Shown: positions 33,062-44,440, numbered from the stretch's first letter. The stretch: DNA of 64,000 nt from Limnochordales bacterium (GCA_014896315.1 JADBKP010000006.1:1-64000); one strand, 5' to 3'. Numbers and translations are program-made. The notes: generated by a model from the sequence alone, not told the origin.

Positions 33062-34197
33062 TGACCATTCATATAGCGGCGATCGAAGCGATTCCGCTGC
33101 GGCTGCCTTTTCGCAGGGAGTTTCGGATCTCTCGCGGGACGGTCGGTTCACCCGCCGCCGGCGCGCCGCACGTGCTGGTCCGGATCGTGACCGACACAGG
33201 GGTCGTCGGCTGGGGGGAGGCGCGCCCCAGTCCCCGGTGGTCTTATGAGACGCTGGAGAGCGTTACTACCAGCGTGGAACGGTATCTCTCCCCTGCGCTT
33301 GTGGGGGTCAATCCGTTTGACCTGGTTGAGATTCACCGTCGCATGGAGGCCGAACTGGCGCCGGCACCGACCGCCGGCCAGCCGCTGGCAAAAGCAGCGA
33401 TCGACATGGCGGTGCACGACATCATCGGCAAGGTCCTGGGCGTGCCCCTCTATCAACTGTGGGGCGTGGCGGCGGCAGGGCCTGTGCCGCTCAGCTACCT
33501 TGTGACCGCGGGAGGGGCAGAAGAGGCACGCGAGCAGGTGAGAGCCGGGCTTGAGCTGGGTTACAGGGGGTTTAAGGTCAAACTCGGCATCCACCCGGAA
33601 GAGGATCTGGCCATTGTGGCGGCGGTAAGGGAGACCGCACCCCAGAGTTTCATCTGGGTTGACTGCAATCAGAGCTACACCCTGCCTGCGGCCCGGCGGC
33701 TCGCCCGCGCCCTGGCGGAGCTTTCGGTTGACCTGCTCGAGCAGCCTGTGCCTGCCGGTGACTATCAGGCTCTGCAGCGCCTGGCTCAAGATGGTTGGGT
33801 GCCGCTGGCCGTAGATGAGAGCGTTTTCTCTCCCACCGATATGATCAACGTCGTGCGGGCGCAAGCGGCCGATTGTGTGGTTCTCAAGGTAACCAAACTG
33901 GGGGGGCTTTGGCCCGCCCGGCAGGTAGCCTTCGTCGCTCGTGCGGCAGGTCTTGGCCTTTTGGGCAGCGGGTTGACGGAGAGCCGGCTGGGGTTAGCAG
34001 CCGCGGCCCACCTCCTGGTGGCTTGCGGTGTTAGCTCGCCTGCCGACCTTAACGGGCCACAGTTCCTCGCTGATGACGTGGTGGCCTCCGGGGTGGAAGT
34101 GGCTGCCGGCCAGGTGCGCCTCTCAGGGTTGCCCGGCTTGGGAGTCGAGATAGATCAAGAAAAAGTCGAACGGTACCGGATAAGGTTGGAGATTTAG
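33061..34197 (+). CDS. enolase-superfamily enzyme (muconate lactonizing/dipeptide epimerase-like)
   Basis: 378 residues. The N-terminal capping domain (IEAIPLRLPFRREFRISRG) is followed by a TIM barrel with the muconate-lactonizing-enzyme subgroup residues: the KxK pair in GFKVKLG, metal ligands Asp in WVDCNQSY, Glu in LLEQPVP and Asp in AVDES, and the second-half Lys in LKVTKLGGL. This subgroup includes cycloisomerases, o-succinylbenzoate synthases, N-acylamino acid racemases and dipeptide epimerases; the function here cannot be fixed from sequence. Translational coupling to argH (one-base TGATG overlap) is unusual and hints at an amino-acid-derived substrate. Confidence 0.88.
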   Translation: MTIHIAAIEAIPLRLPFRREFRISRGTVGSPAAGAPHVLVRIVTDTGVVGWGEARPSPRWSYETLESVTTSVERYLSPALVGVNPFDLVEIHRRMEAELAPAPTAGQPLAKAAIDMAVHDIIGKVLGVPLYQLWGVAAAGPVPLSYLVTAGGAEEAREQVRAGLELGYRGFKVKLGIHPEEDLAIVAAVRETAPQSFIWVDCNQSYTLPAARRLARALAELSVDLLEQPVPAGDYQALQRLAQDGWVPLAVDESVFSPTDMINVVRAQAADCVVLKVTKLGGLWPARQVAFVARAAGLGLLGSGLTESRLGLAAAAHLLVACGVSSPADLNGPQFLADDVVASGVEVAAGQVRLSGLPGLGVEIDQEKVERYRIRLEI

Positions 34198-34319
34198 ATG
34201 CAGGGGTTGGCAGGAAAGTCTCTTTCCGGGTTGTAAAGTAACTCGATGAACCATCAGGGTTCTGCACCATTACCTGGCCTGCGTAACTCCCGGTACGAAG
34301 GCTGGAAGGAGGTCTTAGC

Positions 34320-34934
34320 ATGCAGATGGCTTCCGGTCGGGCAACGGGCATGCCAAGTTGTGGCAGGCGGCAGGGGCCTTTCGGGTCCGGCAATGTGCGA
34401 AGAGGCGTGGTGGCGCTGGTCGCTTTTCTGGTGCTCCTTGGCGGCGCGGGAGTGCCTGCTTTGGCGTCGGGATCGCTTCTCAGCAATTACAGTTTCGAGG
34501 AGCCGCGAGCCTCAGATGGCTCGATCCCGGGCTGGACTCCTTTTGCCAACGGACCGTGGATGTCGCTGGTGCGCGAGTACGCGACCGACGGGGAATGGTC
34601 GCTCAAGGTGAGTGATGTCAGTGCGAAGCAGAGTGTTGGTATGCGGAGTGCACCGGTGCCGGTAACGGCAGGAGCAAAGTACGCGGTTCTGGCCGATGTC
34701 TACATCGAGTTCGGGGCGGCTATGCTTTACCTGGAGTTCTGGGATGCTCAGGGCAAGCGCATTGAGAGTGCCCTCAAGACCGCCTCCGCGAGCGGAACAG
34801 GCCGAGCAGTTCAACTGATTGTGGAAAATACCGCTCCTGCGGAGGCGGTGACAGTTACGGTTCTGCTCTACTGCAGCGTACCGAATGAGGGCGTGGCCTA
34901 CTTCGACAACGTCTACCTGGAAAGTTGGGACTGA
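34320..34934 (+). CDS. secreted single-domain carbohydrate-binding-like protein
   Basis: 204 residues with a long N-terminal region, a signal peptide (VRRGVVALVAFLVLLGGAGVPALA) and a beta-sandwich domain starting LLSNYSFEEPRASDGSIPGW and ending VAYFDNVYLESWD. This start/end pair is characteristic of CBM4/9/22-like jelly-roll modules that bind polysaccharide, here without a catalytic domain. GGAAGGAGG precedes ATG 34320 by 8-9 bases. It lies at the border of the polysaccharide locus, and a strong terminator follows. Binding specificity is unknown. Confidence 0.75.
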   Translation: MQMASGRATGMPSCGRRQGPFGSGNVRRGVVALVAFLVLLGGAGVPALASGSLLSNYSFEEPRASDGSIPGWTPFANGPWMSLVREYATDGEWSLKVSDVSAKQSVGMRSAPVPVTAGAKYAVLADVYIEFGAAMLYLEFWDAQGKRIESALKTASASGTGRAVQLIVENTAPAEAVTVTVLLYCSVPNEGVAYFDNVYLESWD

Positions 34935-34953
34935 CCGCCAATCAGACGCCAGG

Positions 34954-34985
34954 CTTAGGGGGGCGAGAGCCCCCCTTATTTTTGA
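34954..34985 (+). terminator. intrinsic terminator
   Basis: Stem AGGGGGGC-GAGA-GCCCCCCT followed by TATTTTTG, directly after the secreted binding-module gene. Confidence 0.9.
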
Positions 34986-34996
34986 TGGAGGTCAGG

Positions 34997-35470
34997 CTAG
35001 CGTTCTTGCCAATCGCAGAAGCCTTGCCCCATGGGGGCAACAGGTACGAAGATGGTGTCGACGGCGACTCCCAGATCCTTGTGCAGCCATAGATCGCGAA
35101 GTCTATGCGGGCCTGAGATACCCAGCTCGCTGAGTCTGATGGAGACCTGGGAAGATGTCGCACCCGTGTTGAGGAGAGCCAGGTAGTGACTTCCGTCCCC
35201 GTCCGCAGCAGTCCAGGCGATGTGCGGTTCCTGGCGAAATAGCTGGCGGTTTGCATAGGAATGGCTGGGAAGCCGCAGGACTTCGCTGGCTCCACCGCCG
35301 GTAGCGGGAGCCGGTGGCGTTCGGCTCGTACCACTGGATGTCGACGATGCCATACTGCCAGCCATACTCCTGCAAATGCCTGGCCATATACTCGGCGTTT
35401 TCCCTGTGTTTGCTTGCCTCCGCACGGGTGGAAGGGAACGGGCAGATTCGGGCGAAGTGAACGGGTAGGT
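34997..35470 (-). pseudogene. GH27 alpha-galactosidase remnant
   Basis: Two minus-strand frames carry opposite ends of a GH27-type alpha-galactosidase. The N-terminal piece reads AEYMARHLQEYGWQYGIVDIQWYEPNA (around 35320-35400). The C-terminal piece in another frame reads NRQLFRQEPHIAWTAADGDG and LGISGPHRLRDLWLHKDLGV, ending QGFCDWQER at 34997. Several hundred codons containing both catalytic aspartates are missing between them, so an internal deletion joined the two ends with a frameshift. The usual N-terminal motif TPPMGWNSW is also absent. The family assignment rests on these two conserved blocks. Confidence 0.75.
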
Positions 35471-35634
35471 GCTCGGGCGCAGACGGTGGACTAGTCGCGA
35501 GGGGAAGAAGGAGTGTCTCGATCTATGACGAATTAGCCGAACGGAAAGGTTTCCGGAAAGGTTTTGTGGTTCGGCGTGGCATGAGTTCAGAACCGTCCTT
35601 AGTGGCTAGGAAGACAAGGAGACAGGACAGGAAA

Positions 35635-36624
35635 ATGGCAACTGTTACCATAAGAGACGTAGCAAATGCAGCCGGAGTTGCGGTGTCGACGGCCTCCCGT
35701 GCCCTCAACAACCGGGGAGATGTGAGTGAGAGCACGAGAAAGCGTGTACTGCAGGCTGCTCGGGAACTTGGCTATGTTCCGAACTCCCTGGCACGGGGAT
35801 TGCTTTCCGGACGGACCCGGACGGTAGGGGTTATCGTCACAACCATTCTCAATCCGTTCTACGCGGCCGTCGTGGCCGGTATTCAGGAAGTGCTGGGAGC
35901 TCGAGGGTATACAGTTGTTCTGTATAACTCCGATGAAGATCAGCGCAAGGAGCTGGCCGCTATTGAGGCCTTGATGGCACAAAGGGTGGACGGGATTATC
36001 CTCGCCCCGGTGCAGAAGACGCCGGAGACAGTAGGACTCCTCGTCAGCCGCGATCTCCCCTTTGTACTGGTGGGACGGACCATATCCGGGCTGGATACGG
36101 ATTACGTCGTGTGCGATGACATCGCTGTGGGGAGAATGGCTACCGAACACCTTATCAGCAAGGGTCATCGAAGAATCATGCTGATAAACTCCTCGCGCAA
36201 CTCCAGCTCGGAGCTACGCTACCAGGGCTATGAGGCCGCCTTGAGAGCTCACGGTATAGAAGTGGACGAACGCCTGGTCAGATCAGTCGTACTGCATAAC
36301 GATGCGGAAAAGGCAGTGCTGCAGGCGCTGGATGAAGGTGTTCGACCTACAGCCATATTCTGTTTCTGCGACGCAATGGCACTAGGGGTGATGAGGGCGC
36401 TGCGAGCCCGGGGACTGCGGGTGCCGGACGATATAGCCCTGGTTGCCTGTGATAATCTGGATTTCACTGAATTACTCGAACCGGCCCTGACCACCATTGA
36501 CGTGCCCAAACATGAAATGGGTGTCAGGGCAGCGGAGATTCTTCTATCAAAGTTGCACAGACGGAAGAAGAGGACCACGCAGGTGGTACTCCGACCATCG
36601 CTGGTGGTGAGGGCATCGACTTGA
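35635..36624 (+). CDS. LacI-family transcriptional regulator, likely for arabinose genes
   Basis: 329 residues from ATG 35635 (the 23 upstream codons in the track are not conserved). The LacI HTH is complete: ATVTIRDVANAAGVAVSTASRALNNRG with the hinge helix NSLARGLLSG. A periplasmic-binding-like sensor domain follows (GVIVTTILNPFYAAVVAGI, DGIILAPVQKT, ALVACDNLDFTELLEPALTTIDVP). It is first in the gene run GH43, GH51, araB and probably represses it in the absence of a pentose or oligosaccharide. A palindrome CGGAAAGGTTTCCG at 35542-35555 upstream is a possible autoregulatory operator. Confidence 0.92.
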   Translation: MATVTIRDVANAAGVAVSTASRALNNRGDVSESTRKRVLQAARELGYVPNSLARGLLSGRTRTVGVIVTTILNPFYAAVVAGIQEVLGARGYTVVLYNSDEDQRKELAAIEALMAQRVDGIILAPVQKTPETVGLLVSRDLPFVLVGRTISGLDTDYVVCDDIAVGRMATEHLISKGHRRIMLINSSRNSSSELRYQGYEAALRAHGIEVDERLVRSVVLHNDAEKAVLQALDEGVRPTAIFCFCDAMALGVMRALRARGLRVPDDIALVACDNLDFTELLEPALTTIDVPKHEMGVRAAEILLSKLHRRKKRTTQVVLRPSLVVRAST

Positions 36625-36691
36625 CAACGCGGGGCGGGCGCGTGAGCTCTTGGGCGAGGCATCTTGCCGGATCGGTAAAGGGGGGGAGAAC

Positions 36692-39140
<2,449 letters not shown>

Positions 39141-39169
39141 GCCTCGCGCTGAGTTGGGAGGAGAACGCA

Positions 39170-40840
39170 GTGGACAGTACATACGTGTTGGGTATCGACT
39201 TCGGCACAGACTCCGTAAGGGCTGTTGTCGTCGACGCAGCTACGGGCAAGGAGGAGTCAAGCGCCGTCGCCTATTATAGGCGCTGGGCGCAAGGACTGTA
39301 CTGCAATCCGGCCGCCGCACAGTTTCGGCAGCACCCGCTCGACTACGTGGAAGGGCTCGAGGAGTGTGTCAAAGGCGCGCTGGCGAAGCTGCCGCCTGGG
39401 GTGGCGGACCGGATTGAGGGCATCGGCATAGATACAACCGGGTCGACTCCCTGCGCCATTGACGAACGGGGGGTCCCTCTTGCCTTGCACGAGGAGTTTG
39501 CGGATAACCCGAACGCCATGTTCATCCTGTGGAAGGACCACACGGCGGTGAAAGAGGCAGAAGAGATCAACAGAACGGCTCGAACCTGGGGAGGTACGGA
39601 TTACACCAGGTATGTAGGTGGCGTCTACTCGGCCGAATGGTTCTGGGCCAAGATACTGCATGTGTTGCGCACGGACGAGAAGGTAAGGAGAGCTGCCTTC
39701 TCCTGGATTGAACACTGCGATTGGATTCCCGCTCTGCTCACCGGTGTGAGGAGTTCCCGCGCGATCAAGCGCAGCCGTTGCGCGGCCGGCCATAAGGCGA
39801 TGTGGCACGAAGAGTGGGGCGGGCTGCCGAGCGAGGAGTTCCTCACCAGGGTAGATCCCCTGCTTGCCGGTCTGCGGGACCGGCTCTACGTGGAAACCTA
39901 CACCAGCGATCAAAAAGCGGGCGAGTTGACCGAGGAGTGGGCCGAGCGCCTGGGGCTTCGGCCGGGTATTGCCGTTGCCGTGGGTGCTTTTGATGCGCAT
40001 ATGGGAGCTGTAGGCGGGGGGATTTCCGCAGGAACCCTGCTCAAGATAATGGGAACTTCCACCTGCGACGTGATGGTTGCCCCGCGAGAGCTGGTCGGCG
40101 ACCGACCTGTAAGAGGAATCTGCGGACAGGTCGACGGCTCGGTTATCCCGGGAATGATAGGGCTGGAAGCAGGCCAATCAGCTTTCGGCGATGTCTACGC
40201 CTGGTTCAAGGACGTGCTTGCCTGGTCTCTTACGGAGTTTGCCCAGGAGGCGGGTGAGGAGGAGGCTTCGCGGGTTCGCGACTTCATCGACCACCGGCTC
40301 CTGCCGCGCCTTACTGAGGAGGCCGCCCGGCTTTCTATTGAAGAGACCGGGTTGCTCGCGCTGGATTGGCTGAACGGGCGACGTACGCCTTTTGCCGACC
40401 AGACGTTGAAAGGGGCAATCGTAGGCCTGACCCTCGGAACTACCGCCCCCAAGATATTCCGGGCGCTGGTTGAGGCGACTGCGTTTGGCGCGAAAGCGAT
40501 TGTGGACCGGTTCCAGGCCGAAGGCCTCAAGATCAACCAGGTCGTGGCTGAGGGCGGAGTGGCTAAGAAAAACCGTCTGGTCATGCAGATTACGGCAGAC
40601 GTGTTGAATATGCCCGTGAAGGTGGTCCGTTCCGAGCAGGCTTGCGCCCTCGGTGCCGCCATGTTTGCTGCCGTTGCGGCGGGCATTTACGGTTCGGTGC
40701 CGGAAGCCCAGACCCACATGTCCGCCGGCTATAGTGATGTGTATTATCCCAATCCCGAGAATGCTGCCAGGTACCAGAAACTGTATGAACGGTATTTGGC
40801 GGTGGGAAGCGCGCTGGAGGATCACCTGCGCGCTCTCTAG
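39170..40840 (+). CDS. araB: L-ribulokinase
   Basis: 556 residues, full length for AraB. GTG start at 39170 with GGAGGAG 8 bases upstream. FGGY motifs: YVLGIDFGTDSVRAVVVDAATG, the AraB-specific QFRQHPLDYVEGLEE, IDTTGSTPCAIDE, KIMGTSTCDVMV, PGMIGLEAGQSAFGDVYAWF and VAEGGVAKKNRLVMQI. It phosphorylates L-ribulose from arabinose isomerisation. The stop TAG is formed by the CTAG target site of IS630 copy 2, so the last codons may differ from the ancestral gene. araA and araD, expected next, are not in the window. Confidence 0.96.
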   Translation: MDSTYVLGIDFGTDSVRAVVVDAATGKEESSAVAYYRRWAQGLYCNPAAAQFRQHPLDYVEGLEECVKGALAKLPPGVADRIEGIGIDTTGSTPCAIDERGVPLALHEEFADNPNAMFILWKDHTAVKEAEEINRTARTWGGTDYTRYVGGVYSAEWFWAKILHVLRTDEKVRRAAFSWIEHCDWIPALLTGVRSSRAIKRSRCAAGHKAMWHEEWGGLPSEEFLTRVDPLLAGLRDRLYVETYTSDQKAGELTEEWAERLGLRPGIAVAVGAFDAHMGAVGGGISAGTLLKIMGTSTCDVMVAPRELVGDRPVRGICGQVDGSVIPGMIGLEAGQSAFGDVYAWFKDVLAWSLTEFAQEAGEEEASRVRDFIDHRLLPRLTEEAARLSIEETGLLALDWLNGRRTPFADQTLKGAIVGLTLGTTAPKIFRALVEATAFGAKAIVDRFQAEGLKINQVVAEGGVAKKNRLVMQITADVLNMPVKVVRSEQACALGAAMFAAVAAGIYGSVPEAQTHMSAGYSDVYYPNPENAARYQKLYERYLAVGSALEDHLRAL

Positions 40841-40925
40841 TGCCGCCCCCGAATTGCAAGGTTCGTTGTAGGAGGAAGGAGGAATTCTGAACTACCGCGC
40901 GAATTGTCACAGCAATACCCAACGG

Positions 40926-42005
40926 TTGCTGACAAGGGTGAGCGCGGTGCTTTGGTTGGAAGAGGTGCCTCGACAGACCAGAAAGACGTTGGAGAAGGTG
41001 GCTCGTCACGCTCGGGACGGGGTCGCGCGGACCAGGGCTCGTCTGATCGTCTCCATGCTTCGATTTCAGAACATACCACGGGCGGCACGCGAAGCTGGGG
41101 TTAGTGAAAGCTATGCTCGTAGAGTGATACGAGACTTCCGGGAGCGGAAGTTGGAGGCCCTTCCTCCTAAGCACGGCGGGGGTAGACCTCGTGCGGTCTC
41201 CGAAGATCAGGCAAAGGCCCTGGCCGACCTGGTACGTACACCTCCCACGGTACTGAACCTGCCCTGGAGTCAATGGTCGCTGAGCAAGATTCACCTCTAT
41301 GCAACGAAAGCGGGAATCATCCCGAAGATCTCGCTTGAAACCCTCCGGACCACTCTGATCCGGAACGAGATCACCTATCAGCGAACCAAGACCTGGAAGA
41401 TGTCGAATGATCCCCGGTTCCAGGAGAAGTTCGCCCGGGTGCAAGCGCTCTACAAGCAGTGTCCCGAGGACGGGGTGGTGGTTTGCGTGGACGAATTGGG
41501 TCCGTTGGAGCTGCGCCCCTATGCGGGCCGGAGTTGGGCACCCCAGAAACAGCCTCACCGATTGCCGGCCACCTTCCATCGACCCTACGGGACACGGCAT
41601 TTCTTGGCGTGGTATGACGTGCATTCTGACTATCTGGGAGGCTGGTTCTATCGCCGTAAGCGAGGAGAAGAATTCCTGGACTTCCTGCAACGTCTACGTC
41701 TTTGTTACCCAAGCCGGCAGCGGATCTATGCGGTCCTGGATAACTTCTCGCCCCATCTGCGTCAGGACGTCCAGGAGTGGGCTGCTGCCAATCACGTGGA
41801 ACGGGTCTTCATTGCCACCAACGCTTCCTGGATGAATCGGATCGAATGCCACTTTGCACCCTTGCGAAAGTTCGCTCTGGAAGGCTCGTTCCCGAGAACG
41901 CATCGTGACCTGCAACGAGCCATCCGTAGGTACTTGCACTGGCGTAATGCCGATCCTAAGGATCCCAGGATCCTCAAGATCCAGAAAAGGGTCAAGGTAG
42001 CGTAG
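40926..42005 (+). CDS. IS630 family transposase
   Basis: About 359 residues. N-terminal HTH (NIPRAAREAGVSESYARRVIRDF), a second HTH-like region, then the DDE domain: first Asp in VVVCVDELGPLELRP, second in YAVLDNFSPHL, Glu in ASWMNRIECHFAPL. Start choice is unclear: the track uses TTG 40926 with no good ribosome binding site. A strong AAGGAGG at 40877-40883 sits upstream of an open frame beginning only with ATT/CTG codons, so a rare start codon may limit expression, as known for some insertion sequences. This is the only functional copy in the window and could also mobilise copy 1. Confidence 0.94.
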   Translation: MLTRVSAVLWLEEVPRQTRKTLEKVARHARDGVARTRARLIVSMLRFQNIPRAAREAGVSESYARRVIRDFRERKLEALPPKHGGGRPRAVSEDQAKALADLVRTPPTVLNLPWSQWSLSKIHLYATKAGIIPKISLETLRTTLIRNEITYQRTKTWKMSNDPRFQEKFARVQALYKQCPEDGVVVCVDELGPLELRPYAGRSWAPQKQPHRLPATFHRPYGTRHFLAWYDVHSDYLGGWFYRRKRGEEFLDFLQRLRLCYPSRQRIYAVLDNFSPHLRQDVQEWAAANHVERVFIATNASWMNRIECHFAPLRKFALEGSFPRTHRDLQRAIRRYLHWRNADPKDPRILKIQKRVKVA

Positions 42006-42032
42006 ACCTCGGCGGCGAATTATATCGCCGGG

Positions 42033-42461
42033 GTGAGGTGGATGCACGCCAAGATTGGTCCTTACGAAGGCGAGCGCTTGCAAAGGCTGCTGCGCCAGGG
42101 GAGCAACCCGGTGACCGTTCGTCGTGCCGAAATCCTCCTTGAGTCCGGACTGGGAGCCAGGGTGGAGGATTTGGCCAAGCGGTACCACATCCCCGAATCG
42201 TACCTCAAGGATCTGATCAGTGAATTCAACATGCGCGGCATGGCAGCAGTAACCGCAGGGGTACGGAAGAAGCGGACGGCAATGGTTCCGGAGGAGATCT
42301 CGATCCTCATTGAACTCATCGAGATGCCTCCGGAGGCTGTTGGGCTGCGGGAGAAACGATGGACAGCCTCCCTGCTTCGAGAGACGGCGCTGGCGCGGCG
42401 TTGGGTGGACGTCGCCGACCCTGAAGTCATCGAAAAGCTTCTGGCCCAGCATTCGCATTGA
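42033..42461 (+). CDS. IS630-associated stand-alone helix-turn-helix protein (copy 2)
   Basis: 142 residues, same sequence as 5151-5579. It has the layout of an IS630 N-terminal DNA-binding region (HTH plus winged helix) without a nuclease domain, although the neighbouring transposase already has its own HTH. The gene begins 27 bases after the transposase stop, behind a small hairpin. It might be a transposition repressor, a DNA-targeting subunit, or the relic of a fused domain. Preservation in the defective copy argues against a useless relic, but recent gene conversion could also explain the identity. Confidence 0.78.
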   Translation: MRWMHAKIGPYEGERLQRLLRQGSNPVTVRRAEILLESGLGARVEDLAKRYHIPESYLKDLISEFNMRGMAAVTAGVRKKRTAMVPEEISILIELIEMPPEAVGLREKRWTASLLRETALARRWVDVADPEVIEKLLAQHSH

Positions 42462-42530
42462 GCATCCACCCTCACGTCCCGCGGCTTCCAGAATTGTCTG
42501 ACATCGCGCGTGTCAATCCGGGAACGGCAC

Positions 42531-43633
42531 TAGATATACCGGAAAGTGGCAACGGCATCCCCGATTTGCTGGACGAGGCCCGGGTGGGTTTGGAGTGGCT
42601 GCTGAAGATGCAGCGAACTGACGGCGCCGTCTACCACAAAGTGGGACCGGACCGTTGGCCGGGGATGATTCTGCCCGAACAGGACCGGGCCCGCCGTTAC
42701 GTATACGGGGCAACAAGCCAGGACACAGCCAAAGCGGCAGCAGTCTGGGCGATGGGGGCACGCATTTTCCGGCCCTTCGACGAGGGTTTTGCCGACCGGT
42801 TGCTCAAGGCGGCCACCCGTGCCTGGCAGTTCTTGCGGGAGCATCCCGAAACCGTGGATGAGGCGCGCCCGGGTGACGACACCGGTTCGGGGGGCTACGG
42901 AGATTCTGCTGATGCGGACGACCGTTTCTGGGCGGCCGCCGAGCTTTACGTGACCACCGGTGATCCGGACCTGCGGCGGTTTGTTACCATCCTATCCCGA
43001 ACCAGCGCTGCGAGCGTAAGAGAGATAGGCTGGACTAATGCCTCTACCATAGGCATCATCGACCTTATCATCTCTCGGGGTGCGGGCGTTCTTGCCGAAA
43101 CGGGCACCGGCTACGATGCAGATGCCGAAGTTAGGGAGGAGCTACGCCGGCGTCTTCTGGAGAAAGCTGATGAACTAGTCCGCAAGGCGGATGCTAACCC
43201 GTACGGACTGCTTCTGGGCACGGCCGACTTTGCCTGGGGGTCGAACCGAGCTGCCCTCGCCCGGGCCATGTTGCTTCTCGTGGCCGACTACCTCGACCCG
43301 GCTCCCCTCCCTTCTCCTCGTCTGGAGATAGCTCTTCGCCAGCTGGACTGGGTTCTCGGTGCCAACCCACTCGGGAAGTCTTTTGTCACTGGTGTTGGTG
43401 CCAACCCGGTTCTCCACCCGCACCACCGGCTCTCGGAGGCACTGAAGAGGGGGGTGCCCGGGTTGCTTGTAGGCGGCCCGAACAGCAGTGCCGAAGATAA
43501 GGTAGCCCCGGCGGGACTGGGGCCGAAGAGCTATGTGGACGTGGCGTCGGCCTATTCCGTCAATGAACCGGCAATTGACTATAATGCGCCGTTGGTCTTC
43601 GTGGTGGGGTACCTGCTGGCCGCCGCGAGATAA
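42531..43633 (+). pseudogene. GH9 endoglucanase/glucanase, 3' part, truncated by IS630
   Basis: The GH9 (alpha/alpha)6 catalytic domain from LDIPESGNGIPDLLDEARVGLEWLLKMQ to the C-terminus is present, including RFWAAAELYVTTGD, LDWVLGANPLGKSFVTG and the catalytic Glu in VNEPAIDYNAPLVF. The N-terminal part with the catalytic Asp pair (DAGDYG-type motif) and any signal peptide is missing and not found left of the IS. The frame stays open into the IS right end, so a hybrid ORF from TTG 42458 exists in which about 24 IS-derived residues replace the N-terminus. The product should be inactive. Confidence 0.9.
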
Positions 43634-43733
43634 ATACATGCATCCCGGAGCGGGGGGATGAGCCTATCACCACGCCGATGAAACAGCTCCCGGCTACGAG
43701 AGGGGATCGGGGGCGTGGAGTCCCGTTGGCCGA

Positions 43734-43844
43734 TCATATGCTGCCAGCTGCGGCCAGGAAGGCCAGCAGGGCTGTGGTCAATCCAACAATGGTCATCACT
43801 ACCCAGTAACGACTGCGTCCTTTCGGTCTGGTCACCCAAGGCAT
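43734..43844 (-). CDS. 36-residue single-span membrane protein
   Basis: Taken from the internal ATG at 43844 of the longer track ORF, with AGGAGG about 11 bases upstream. The peptide is MPWVTRPKGRSRYW followed by one hydrophobic helix (VVMTIVGLTTALLAFLAAAG). It has the same design as the tiny protein at 30004-30147: basic head, one membrane span, almost no tail. It stands alone, convergent with the GH9 fragment. No family is recognised; a spurious ORF remains possible. Confidence 0.45.
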   Translation of the reverse strand: MPWVTRPKGRSRYWVVMTIVGLTTALLAFLAAAGSI

Positions 43845-44077
43845 AAGCAGGCCCGCCTCCTGTCCCGATGGGGAATACGGTTGCCAGGTATGCGGCGCAG
43901 AAGAATTCAATAACCAATAACTCCCTTCCTGCAACAAAAATGGTAGCGATTACTTGGCGTGTCTAAAGCGACGGAATTGACTGGCAGAAGCGTCGGACGG
44001 GCTATGATCTTCTTCCAGCTGATCACCTGAATGCTTTCCGTGCTGCGGCGGGTGCGGGCCAGGCAGCGGCAGCGCCC
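43845..44077. other. gene-free stretch before trpS promoter
   Basis: No gene is seen. It probably holds the promoter of the tiny minus-strand gene and leads into the TTGACA of the trpS leader promoter. Confidence 0.5.
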
Positions 44078-44106
44078 TTGACATGTGGTCGGCTCGCGGA
44101 TATAAT
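44078..44106 (+). promoter_or_regulatory. consensus sigma-A promoter of trpS leader
   Basis: TTGACA at 44078-44083, a 17-base spacer and TATAAT at 44101-44106: both boxes match the consensus perfectly. Confidence 0.93.
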
Positions 44107-44149
44107 CGCGGCCAAGTCACTGATTATCACGCTTTATCATTCTCCGGTG

Positions 44150-44418
44150 ATGAACGGGGCGAGTAGGCCTGTGAGCGCCGGTCAAGAGAGCCGGGGCTGG
44201 TGGAAACCGGTGCGGCACGCAGGTCGAATGGGCCCGGGAGCTGACTGCCGAAACAGCTTCTGCGCCAGAAAAGCTGAAGTAGGCAGACCGGTTGACCACC
44301 GTTAGAGGTCACAGAGGGGGTCGGTGGAGTCTAGGTCGGTGTGACGATCGCATGGGCTCCCCGGCCAAGACGGGTGGTACCGCGAGTTAACCTCGTCCCG
44401 ATCGGGACGAGGTTTTTT
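44150..44418 (+). promoter_or_regulatory. T-box leader, tRNA-Trp specific
   Basis: Stem I begins near ATGAACGGGGCGAGTAGGCC; AAGAGAGCCGGGG and GCTGGTGGAAACCGG follow. The specifier loop GGTCGAATGGGCCCGGGAG holds TGG (44229-44231), the Trp codon. The antiterminator sequence GGGTGGTACCGCGAGTTAAC is at 44372-44391, and the terminator CCTCGTCCCGATCGGGACGAGG plus seven T at 44391-44419. Uncharged tRNA-Trp promotes read-through into trpS. Confidence 0.95.
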
Positions 44419-44440
44419 TCATTGCGTAGGAGGAATGTGT

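Larger units (their letters stand above)
40840..42530 (+). mobile_element. IS630-family element, copy 2, intact (1691 bp)
   Basis: Ends GTGCCGCCCCCGAATTG (left) and GTGCCGTTCCCGGATTG (right, inward). Flanks CTA on the left and TAG on the right match CTAG targeting with TA duplication. It carries the intact transposase and the accessory helix-turn-helix ORF. The left neighbour is the 3' end of araB and the right neighbour is the interior of a GH9 gene, so the two flanks did not come from one continuous gene. Compared with copy 1, the first ~460 bases differ at about 26 positions while roughly 570 bases near the 3' end are identical. Confidence 0.96.
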
